DNA from: Streptomyces minutiscleroticus | Lineage (GTDB): Bacteria; Actinomycetota; Actinomycetes; Streptomycetales; Streptomycetaceae | Assembly: GCF_014650875.1 (NCBI RefSeq) | Contig: NZ_BMVU01000020.1 | Span: forward strand, 62,001-126,000 | Length of the DNA stretch: 64,000 nucleotides | Reading direction: 5' to 3' | Shown here: piece after piece, positions 42,303-49,783 of the stretch | Numbering within the stretch: position 1 is the first letter of the stretch | How the letters are laid out: the number at the start of each line of letters is the position of its first letter | Position numbers and translations under genes: made by a program | The notes under the pieces: model-generated | What the model saw: only the letters and a program-made list of their open reading frames with translations | Databases searched by the model: none | Told to the model about the DNA's origin: nothing

Positions 42303-42503
42303 ATGGCAATTCAGCAAGGCGCCACGGACATGTGGACCAAGTCCTCGTACTCGACGGGCAACGGCGCGTGCGTCGAGGTGAAGTCCCCCGTCCTGTCGGC
42401 GCTGGCCGTCCGGGACTCCAAGGTTCCCGAGGGTCCGACGCTGGCGTTCCCGGCGGACTCGTGGAACACCTTCGTGGCAGAGGTGAGCCGGGGAAGCCTC
42501 TGA
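42303..42503 (+). CDS. DUF397 protein
   Basis: 66 residues from ATG 42303. The DUF397 core is WTKSSYSTGNGACVEVKSP, then LSALAVRDSKVPEGPTLAFPADSWNTFVAEVSRG. DUF397 proteins are small partners of DUF5753 XRE regulators (BldB/WhiJ-type systems); some act as toxin-like or co-regulatory proteins. Here the partner is probably the XRE gene upstream on the same strand. A terminator follows. Confidence 0.93.
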   Translation: MAIQQGATDMWTKSSYSTGNGACVEVKSPVLSALAVRDSKVPEGPTLAFPADSWNTFVAEVSRGSL

Positions 42504-42558
42504 TCCCCTCGTACGCCCTGGTGACACAACTTCACAGGATCGACCCGCGCCACCGCAC

Positions 42559-42597
42559 AGCCCTCTCGTCTGGTCCGCCGTCCCGGCCGAGAGGGCT
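42559..42597 (+). terminator. terminator after DUF397 gene
   Basis: AGCCCTCTCG (42559-42568) pairs perfectly with CGAGAGGGCT (42588-42597) around 19 bases and is followed by TGGTCTT. The remaining bases up to 43061 carry no gene that I can support. Confidence 0.65.
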
Positions 42598-43061
42598 TGG
42601 TCTTGCCCCGGCGGCCTCCGGGCGCGGACGACCGGGCGACCGCCGGACGGGGCGCCGCTCGTGTACTCCGGTGGTGCGGTCCACGTCGCGCGGGGCGCGC
42701 CGTGCGCGTCGTGCGGTGTGCCCGGGGCGCCTCCTCTTCCCGGCCGTACGGGACCCGCATCCCGTACGGCCGCCGAGCCGTACGCGGTGGTCGTCTGAAG
42801 CCTCTGGCGAAGTGCCCGCTCATGGTGTGGCGGGCGTCACGGGCACGACAACCGGCCGGTAGGTCAAGAGGAGGCAAAATCGTTCGGTTCGCTGATCTGC
42901 GTTCACATCCATGACCGCTGAAGGTCTTGACCACCCGGCCCGACCGGCGGTTCAATCCACGAAGTCCCCGCTCCCGCACCGGGGGCGCCGCCCCGAGCAC
43001 GTACTGGCGAAGTGCCGACCAGTTCTTACGAGTTCACAAGGCGGACCCCTGGAGGGGGCAC

Positions 43062-44639
43062 ATGAACAGTCTCGACTGGGCCGTGCTCATCGGCTACTTC
43101 GGCGTCATGGTCGCGATCGGCGTCTGGTCCCACAGACGCGTGGACAACGTGTCCGACTTCTTCACGGCGGGCGGGAAGATGCCGTGGTGGCTGTCCGGCA
43201 TCTCGCACCACATGTCCGGCTACAGCGCGGTGATGTTCACGGGGTACGCCGGCATCGCCTACACGTACGGCGTGACCTCGTTCGTGACCTGGTCCTTCCC
43301 GATCGCCCTCGGCATCGCCATCGGGGCGAAGCTGTTCGCGCCGCGGATCAACCGGCTGCGCGGGAGACTGCACGTCGCCTCCCCCCTCGAGTACCTGAAG
43401 AACCGTTACAACCTGGCCACGCAGCAGGCGCTCGCCTGGTCCGGGATGCTGCTGAAGATCGTCGACGTGGGCGCGAAGTGGGCGGCGATCGCCACCCTGC
43501 TGTCGGTGTTCACCGGCGTCTCCCTCAACCAGGGCATCCTCATCACCGGCGCGATCACGGCCGTGTACTGCACCATCGGCGGGCTGTGGGCCGACGCGCT
43601 CACCGAGCTGGGGCAGTTCGTGATCCAGCTGCTGGCCGGCGTCGCGATGTTCGTGGCGGTCGTCCTCGAACTCGGCGACCACGGCGGGTTCTTCGGCGTG
43701 TGGGACGAGCCCGAGCTCCAGGGCCACGCGAAGCCTCTGGTCGGGCCGTACGGGGCGGTCTTCCTGCTGGCGTTCCTGTTCATCAAGCTCTTCGAGTACA
43801 ACGGCGGCATGCTGAACCAGGCCCAGCGCTACATGGCGACGGCCACCCCGCGGGAGGCCACGCGGTCGGCCCGGCTGTCGGCGGTGCTGTGGCTGGTGTG
43901 GCCGCTGGTCCTCTTCTTCCCGATGTGGATGTCGCCCCTGCTGGTGGAGTCGCAGAAGCCGGACGGCTCGGACTCGTACGCGCTGATGACGGAGCAGCTG
44001 CTGCCGCACGGCCTGCTGGGCCTGGTCATCGTCGGCTTCTTCTCGCACACCATGGCCATGTGCTCCTCGGACGCCAACGCGATCGCCGCCGTCTTCACCC
44101 GGGACGTGGCGCCGGTGCTGTCGGCCCGGGCGCGGCGGTGGGGCGAGCGGTCGGGGCTGATCGCGGCGCGGCTGACGACCGTGGTGTTCCTGGGGCTGTC
44201 GATGGCGGTGGCCACGCAGGTCGACTCCCCCACGTTCAAGGACATCATCACCGTCGTGATCAAGTGGGTCGCCGGTCTGATGGGCCCCATCGCGATCCCG
44301 ATGATGCTGGGTCTGCTGCGGTACTTCCGCCGGTCCGGACCGACGGCCGCGCTGACCAGCTGGGCGGCCGGTCTGCTCGCGTTCTGGCTGGTCAACTACC
44401 CGATCAGCTGGAACGTCGACGGCGGCGTCCCGTTGCAGTACCAGGTCTCCATCCCGCTGGCCGTGTCGCTGGTGCTGTACATCGTGATCGGTTACGTGAA
44501 GCCGGAGGACAGCCCGGAGCGGGACGCGATCATCGAGAAGATCAACACGGACGGGGACGGGGACGGCGCGGGTGCCGCCGCCGTGCCGGCTCCGGCGGGC
44601 GCGGCGGACGGGGTGATCGGCTCGCGCGCCAAGGACTGA
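43062..44639 (+). CDS. sodium/solute symporter (SSS family)
   Basis: 525 residues from ATG 43062 behind GGAGGGGG. About 13 hydrophobic helices show the SSS fold: DWAVLIGYFGVMVAIGVWSHRRVDNVSDFFTAGG begins it (read as consecutive blocks), with SGYSAVMFTGYAGIAYTYG, the conserved helix KIVDVGAKWAAIATLL, and GGLWADALTELGQFVIQL. NQAQRYMATATPREA is a typical loop. The C-terminus is an acidic disordered tail. Substrate cannot be fixed; sugars such as glucose or galactose, proline and carboxylates are all possible. It converges with the glycohydrolase-like gene. Confidence 0.9.
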   Translation: MNSLDWAVLIGYFGVMVAIGVWSHRRVDNVSDFFTAGGKMPWWLSGISHHMSGYSAVMFTGYAGIAYTYGVTSFVTWSFPIALGIAIGAKLFAPRINRLRGRLHVASPLEYLKNRYNLATQQALAWSGMLLKIVDVGAKWAAIATLLSVFTGVSLNQGILITGAITAVYCTIGGLWADALTELGQFVIQLLAGVAMFVAVVLELGDHGGFFGVWDEPELQGHAKPLVGPYGAVFLLAFLFIKLFEYNGGMLNQAQRYMATATPREATRSARLSAVLWLVWPLVLFFPMWMSPLLVESQKPDGSDSYALMTEQLLPHGLLGLVIVGFFSHTMAMCSSDANAIAAVFTRDVAPVLSARARRWGERSGLIAARLTTVVFLGLSMAVATQVDSPTFKDIITVVIKWVAGLMGPIAIPMMLGLLRYFRRSGPTAALTSWAAGLLAFWLVNYPISWNVDGGVPLQYQVSIPLAVSLVLYIVIGYVKPEDSPERDAIIEKINTDGDGDGAGAAAVPAPAGAADGVIGSRAKD

Positions 44640-44810
44640 CCCCGCAGCCGGGGGCCGGCCCCTGCCGGAGGGCCGACCTCTGCCGGAGGACCGGCCCTCG
44701 TCGGCCGGACTCCGCGCGGGGGCTCGGACCCGTGGGTGAAGGCGGGGGCCGTGGTGGCGGTGGCTCGGGTCCGCAAGACGGAAGGCCCCGGACGCGTGGT
44801 GGTGAAGGGC

Positions 44811-45926
44811 TCAGGCCCGTGGGTAGCGGGCCAGCCAGCCCGGTGCCGAGTGGGCCGGGGTGTGCAGGGCCGGGCCCTGGGTCATCTCCATGGCGAAGTC
44901 GTCCGCCAGGACCAGCATCGTGGGACGGCCCTCCAGTTCGGTCAGCCAGGCCGGCGGGAGGGCCGTCTCTCCGTGCAGGGCGCCCAGCAGTCCGCCGGTG
45001 AGGGCGCCCGTCGCGGCGGAGGCGCCGCCGTGGTTCACCGCGAGGCGCAGTCCGTGCCGGGTGTCCTCGCCGACCAGCGCGCAGTACACCGCGACCGACA
45101 CCAGCGTCTCGGCCGTACCGTCGCCGGCGAGGTCCTCGACCCGGCCCGGCGTCGGCACGCCCTGCCGCACCGCGCCCAGCGCGCGCCGCAGCGCCTCGGC
45201 GACCGGTTCGTGGCCGGGGCGCGCGGCGAGCAGCGCCAGCGCCCGCTGCACGGCGGCGTCCAGGCTCTCGCCCCGCGCGAGTCCGTGCACGATCACCGCG
45301 TACGCGCCGGCGGCCAGGTACGCCGTGGGGTGCCCGTGCGTCTGCGTCGCGCACTCGACGGCGAGCTGCACCACGAGCTGGGGCTCCCAGCCGACGAGCA
45401 GGCCGAAGGGCGCCGAGCGGGCGGCGGCCTCGACGCCCCTCTCCGCGGGGTTCTTGGGGGCGTCCAGCGTGCCCATCGTGGTGTCGCCGAGCCCGAGCAG
45501 GCAGGCGCGGGCCGGGTCGCGGCGGGCGTAGAGCCACTCCTCGCGCGCCAGCCAGCCGTCCTCGGCGCGGCGTTCGTCCGGCCCCCAGTCCTTCTGGGTG
45601 GCGATCCATCTGCGGTACGCCCGGTGCACGTCGGTCGGCGGGTGCCAGGCGCCGGTGTCCCTTCGCACCTGGGCTCTGATCAGGCCGTCGACGGAGAAGA
45701 GGGTGAGCTGGGTCAGGTGGGAGACGGTGCCGCGGGGGCCGTGCCCGGGGACGAGGTCCTGCAGGCCCCCCGCCCCGTACGCCTCGCGGATCTCCTCCAG
45801 GGAGAGGCGGCCGACGGGCGAGCCCAGCGCGTCGCCGACGGCGGCCCCGAGCAGGGTGCCGCGCACGCGGCTGCGGAAGTCCTGCTGCTCGGTGCGGCCC
45901 CACACGGCACCGGCTGTCGCACCCAC
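44811..45926 (-). CDS. ADP-ribosylglycohydrolase-fold protein lacking metal ligands
   Basis: 371 residues from GTG 45926. The fold is clearly ADP-ribosylglycohydrolase: RGTLLGAAVGDALGSPVG near residue 25, and the C-terminal ALTGGLLGALHGETALPPAWL. In active enzymes two magnesium ions are held by TDDT and by GGDxDT. Here the equivalents read TQLT (about residues 72-75) and GGASAAT (about 299-305), so all the acidic ligands are gone. It is therefore probably not a hydrolase; it might bind ADP-ribose or nucleotide without cutting. It converges with the symporter gene and precedes a large ATPase gene on the same strand. Confidence 0.85.
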   Translation of the reverse strand: MGATAGAVWGRTEQQDFRSRVRGTLLGAAVGDALGSPVGRLSLEEIREAYGAGGLQDLVPGHGPRGTVSHLTQLTLFSVDGLIRAQVRRDTGAWHPPTDVHRAYRRWIATQKDWGPDERRAEDGWLAREEWLYARRDPARACLLGLGDTTMGTLDAPKNPAERGVEAAARSAPFGLLVGWEPQLVVQLAVECATQTHGHPTAYLAAGAYAVIVHGLARGESLDAAVQRALALLAARPGHEPVAEALRRALGAVRQGVPTPGRVEDLAGDGTAETLVSVAVYCALVGEDTRHGLRLAVNHGGASAATGALTGGLLGALHGETALPPAWLTELEGRPTMLVLADDFAMEMTQGPALHTPAHSAPGWLARYPRA

Positions 45927-46206
45927 AGCGGGGCCTCCTCCCTGCGCCGTGCCGTGCCGTCCCGGTCACGGACGGTCGCATACGGCCAACGACCCAGCAC
46001 TGTAATCGAATGAGAACGGTCAGTTGCAGGTCATCTGCGATCACTTTCATGACAACCGTCGGCACGTCGCCCTCGCCGCCGGTCCCACCGTGAGCACGCC
46101 GCCGAAGGACGGCGCGCACGCGGTTTCGGGCGCGGGCCCGGGCCGTACGCGGTTCCGGACCGCACCGGGACCGCTTCCGGGCCCGGTCCCGCGGGCGGAA
46201 CCGCGG

Positions 46207-48987
46207 CTACGCCTCCCGGGCCGCGGCGACCCTGGCGCGCAGCGGGGCGAGGGCGGGGTCGCCGGCGTCCGGTGCGGACAGCCCGTCGAGCACGTCCGCG
46301 AGCCGGCCGAGTTCGGCGGCGCGGGGCCCGGTCCCGAGGGCCAGGGCGAGCCCCAGGCAGGTCTCGAAGTCCCGCAGCGCCTCGGCCCGGCGGTCCAGTG
46401 CGTGCAGGACGGTTCCCCGGGCCCGTACCGCGCCCGTGTCGTGCGGGTCGAGCGCCACGGCGCGGTCCAGTTCGGCGAGCGCCTCGTCGAACCGGCGCAG
46501 CCGGGCCAGGGCCGTGCCCCGGCAGCACAGGACCAGGGCGTCGTCGGGCCGCAGCCCGGCGGCGCGGTCGGCGTCGGCCAGCGCCTGTTCCGGCGCGTCC
46601 CGTTCGAGGTGGAGCAGGGCCCGCTGGCGCAGCGCCCAGGCGTGGGCGGGAACGGCCTCCAGCGCGCGGTCCAGGTCCGCGAGCGCCTCGTCGGGCCGGC
46701 CCAGGGCGCGGCGGGAGGCGCCCCGGCTCGCGTACGCCGAGGCGTAGGCGGGATCGAGGGCGAGCGCCCGGTCGTAGTCGGCGAGCGCCTCCTCGTGGCG
46801 GCCCGCGGCGCGCAGGGCGTCGCCGCGCTCGCACCGCGCCCACGGCGAGTCGGGGTGCAGCTCCACGGCCCGGTCCAGGTCGGCGAGTTGCGCGGCGTGC
46901 TCGTGGCGCGACCGCCGTACGCGCGCCCGGCGCACCAGCGCCCACAGGTACCCCGGGTCCGCCTCCAGCGCGCGGTCCAGGTCGGCGAGCGCCTCGTCGA
47001 GCCGGCCCAGGGCGTGGCGGGCGACGCCGCGGGCGGCCCAGGCGGCGGGCCGCGCCGGGTCCAGCGCGAGTGCCCGGTCCAGGTCCGCGAGGGCGGCCCC
47101 GGGCCGGCCCAGCAGCCGGTGGCAGTCGCCGCGCGCCAGCAGGGTCTCCGGGCGGCCGGGGGCGAGTTCCTCGGCCCGGTCCAGGTCGGCGACGGCTCCG
47201 GCGTGGTCGCCCGCCCGCGCCCGGGTCACCCCCCGGCCGTGGTGCGCCGCCGCCAGGCCGGGGTCCAGCGCGACGGCCCGGTCGTACTCGACGAGGGCCC
47301 GGGCGTGGTCGCCTCCGTGCCCGAGCGCGCGCCCGCGCAGCACGTGCGCGGCCGCCTGTCCGCGCGCGTCGAAGCCGCCCCGGGCCAGCAGCAGCCGCAG
47401 CGCCTCCGGGACGCCGCCCCGTTCGAGCGCCCCCAGCAGCTCGGCGCCCCAGGCGCGCGGCGCCTCGGCGCCGGTGTCCTCCCCGGCCTGCGCGAGCGTC
47501 CGCGCGGCGTCGCGGGCCACCTCGCCGCCCGCCCCGCAGGCGTCGGCGGCGTCCCGCAGCGCCACGGGCAGCGCGGTGCGCGGCGCCGCGCACAGCAGGT
47601 GGTAGAGCTCGGCGAGCCGCAGCTCGCGCCACGCCTCGTCCGCCCAGAGCTCGTCGGCGTCCAGGCCGGCCGCGGCCTCGGCACGCCAGCCGCCGTACGC
47701 CCCGGCCAGCCGCTCGTGCCGGGCGGTCCAGGCGCGCGGCGCGTCGGTGCGCTGCAGCCGCAGCATCGGCGCGCGGACCACGTCGTGGTAGCGCAGCCGG
47801 TCGCCCCGCCCGCCGACGAACGACAGCCCCCGCAGCCAGCCGAACAGCCCGGCCGCCTCCTCCTCGGCGCAGTCCGCGGCCACCCGGAACACGTCCGCGT
47901 CCAGCGTGCGGGGCAGCGCGCCCGCCAGGGCGGCGGCCCGGCGCACCGGGTCCCGCTCCCACCGCAGGAACCGCTCCACGGCCGTACCGCTCGGGTCGGC
48001 CACGGCCTCCGGTCCCGCGGGCCGGGTCTCGGCGAGGGCGGAGACCAGTACCGGCAGCCCGCCGGTGAGCCGCAGCACCTCGCCGACCACCGGTTCGGCC
48101 ACGACGCCGCGGGCGGCGAGCAGACCGCGCGTCTCGGCCTCCGTGAAGGGCGCGAGCGGCAGTTCGGCCACGAAGTCGGGCAGGCCGCCCCAGCACGCCG
48201 TGTCGAAGGGCCGCTGCCCGGCCGTCACCACGACGACGTTGCCGGGCAGGGTGCCGTACCGGCGCGTGGTCATCACGTCGTGCAGCCAGGCGTCGAGGAA
48301 GGGGCCCGTGCGCTCGTAGGCGTCGAGGAACAGGACGATCCACGGCACCTCCGCGGCGGCCTCGGCGAGCCCGTCGAGCAGCACCGGGGTGAGCACCCGC
48401 TCCGGCGCCGCCACCAGTTCCCCGTCCTCGCCGCCGCGCGGCCGCGGGCCGGCGCCCGCCCGCAGCCGGTCGACGCCCTGCGCGAGCTGGGCCGGGTCGA
48501 CGGCGCCGGCGAACGCGCCGACGGCGGGCACGAGGCCGAGGGCGACCAGGCTCGCGCGGGCCGCCGCCAGGCTCACCGCCGACGGCTCCCGCGGATCGCC
48601 CTCCTCGGCCGCCGACCGCGCCGCGTGGCGCGCCTCCCGGTACCGGTCGAGCAGCCGGTCCAGCTCCCTGAACCGGTGCCCCTGCCGTGCGAACTCCCCG
48701 GCGAGCGCGGCCATCGTGTCCGCCGGCCCGCCGGCCGCGTCGTCGGCGTACGCGGTGAGCGCGCCCCGCTCCTCGGCGAGCCGCCTGAACTCGCCCAGCA
48801 GGAAGGTCTTGCCGACGCCCGCGTCGCCGTGCACGTGGAAGAGGTACCGGCGGCGGCCGTCGTCCAGCGGCAGGCCGAAGTTGTCGCGGAAGGCGTCGCG
48901 TTCGGCGTCCCGGCCCACGAACCGCGCGCGTCTGCGCTCCTCGATCAGGTCCTGCATCGACGGTGCCGCCGGTCTCGTCCGTCCCAT
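46207..48987 (-). CDS. STAND-type ATPase with TPR array
   Basis: 926 residues from ATG 48987 with GGAGG seven bases upstream. Residues about 20-400 are an NTPase: RRARFVGRDAERDAF, P-loop HVHGDAGVGKTFLL (Lys60), and Walker B VPWIVLFLDAYERTG. A helical region follows, then from about residue 560 some ten TPR units such as ARALVEYDRAVALDPGL and ADLDRALALDPARPAAW. STAND ATPases act as switches that bind ligand through repeats; some are transcription regulators, others defence sensors. No DNA-binding domain is visible, so the output is unknown. GC content is normal for core genome. Confidence 0.85.
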   Translation of the reverse strand: MGRTRPAAPSMQDLIEERRRARFVGRDAERDAFRDNFGLPLDDGRRRYLFHVHGDAGVGKTFLLGEFRRLAEERGALTAYADDAAGGPADTMAALAGEFARQGHRFRELDRLLDRYREARHAARSAAEEGDPREPSAVSLAAARASLVALGLVPAVGAFAGAVDPAQLAQGVDRLRAGAGPRPRGGEDGELVAAPERVLTPVLLDGLAEAAAEVPWIVLFLDAYERTGPFLDAWLHDVMTTRRYGTLPGNVVVVTAGQRPFDTACWGGLPDFVAELPLAPFTEAETRGLLAARGVVAEPVVGEVLRLTGGLPVLVSALAETRPAGPEAVADPSGTAVERFLRWERDPVRRAAALAGALPRTLDADVFRVAADCAEEEAAGLFGWLRGLSFVGGRGDRLRYHDVVRAPMLRLQRTDAPRAWTARHERLAGAYGGWRAEAAAGLDADELWADEAWRELRLAELYHLLCAAPRTALPVALRDAADACGAGGEVARDAARTLAQAGEDTGAEAPRAWGAELLGALERGGVPEALRLLLARGGFDARGQAAAHVLRGRALGHGGDHARALVEYDRAVALDPGLAAAHHGRGVTRARAGDHAGAVADLDRAEELAPGRPETLLARGDCHRLLGRPGAALADLDRALALDPARPAAWAARGVARHALGRLDEALADLDRALEADPGYLWALVRRARVRRSRHEHAAQLADLDRAVELHPDSPWARCERGDALRAAGRHEEALADYDRALALDPAYASAYASRGASRRALGRPDEALADLDRALEAVPAHAWALRQRALLHLERDAPEQALADADRAAGLRPDDALVLCCRGTALARLRRFDEALAELDRAVALDPHDTGAVRARGTVLHALDRRAEALRDFETCLGLALALGTGPRAAELGRLADVLDGLSAPDAGDPALAPLRARVAAAREA

Positions 48988-49154
48988 CGCCGTCCTCCGC
49001 CCCCGTGCGCCCGCGGTCACCGGGCCGTCCCGGGTGTCCCTTCCGCGCGAGGCGGTCCCGGTGGCCGGTCCTGGCCCCATTCTGGCTCAATGGGAGCGCT
49101 CCATGACCGGGAGCGTCATGGTTGAGTACCGCACAAAGCGGAGAATGGACGATC

Positions 49155-49676
49155 ATGAAGGAATCGCGGGCTCTTCCCGCCGCGGCGGCCCTGCTCACCG
49201 GCACCGTGGCCCTGTACATGGCGCTGGTGGCGTTCGGGAACATCACCGACTTCGGGACCAACCAGCAGTTCGTGCGCCACGTGCTGGCGATGGACACGAC
49301 GTTCAAGGACGACGACCTGATGTGGCGGGCCGTCACCTCGCGCACGCTCCAGGACGCGGCGTACGTAGCGATCATCGTCTGGGAGACGCTGGCCGCGCTC
49401 GTGCTGGTCGCGGCGACGTGGCTGTGGTTCCAGGGCCTGGGGCGCGGCTCGTACCACCACGCCCGGCGGCTGGCCACGCTGGGGCTGCTGATGGTGATGC
49501 TGCTGTTCGGCGCCGGTTTCATCGCCATCGGCGGCGAGTGGTTCTCGATGTGGCAGTCGCAGGACTGGAACGGACTCGACGCCGCCCTGCGGGTGTTCGT
49601 CCTCAGCGGGATCGTGATGCTGGTGGTCCACCTGCCGCTCCCGTCCGGGACCGGCGGCGACGGCCCGGCGCGCTGA
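49155..49676 (+). CDS. DUF2165 integral membrane protein
   Basis: 173 residues from ATG 49155 with GGAG upstream. Four hydrophobic helices are visible: LPAAAALLTGTVALYMALVAFG, AAYVAIIVWETLAALVLVAATW, LATLGLLMVMLLFGAGFIAI and VFVLSGIVMLVVHLPL. The pattern NITDFGTNQQFVRHVLAMDTTF followed by IGGEWFSMWQSQDWNG is typical of DUF2165. Function is unknown. It diverges from the STAND ATPase and converges with fbiC. Confidence 0.88.
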   Translation: MKESRALPAAAALLTGTVALYMALVAFGNITDFGTNQQFVRHVLAMDTTFKDDDLMWRAVTSRTLQDAAYVAIIVWETLAALVLVAATWLWFQGLGRGSYHHARRLATLGLLMVMLLFGAGFIAIGGEWFSMWQSQDWNGLDAALRVFVLSGIVMLVVHLPLPSGTGGDGPAR

Positions 49677-49724
49677 GGCGCCGGAGCCCGGCGGAGCGGC
49701 CGGGGTGAGTCGGAGCGGCAGGAG

Positions 49725-49760
49725 AGGGGCCCGCTCGCCGTCGCCGGTGAGCGGGCCCCT
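49725..49760. terminator. bidirectional terminator
   Basis: A perfect 12-bp stem (49725-49736 with 49749-49760) and 12-base loop lie between the convergent DUF2165 and fbiC genes. Confidence 0.7.
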
Positions 49761-49783
49761 TCCGTGCCGGTCCCGCGGCCGCG

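Noticed and set aside
42927..43061. 45-codon N-terminal extension of the sodium/solute symporter
   Set aside because: Hydrophilic Arg/Pro-rich sequence without a start signal; GGAGGGGG precedes ATG 43062, which begins helix 1.
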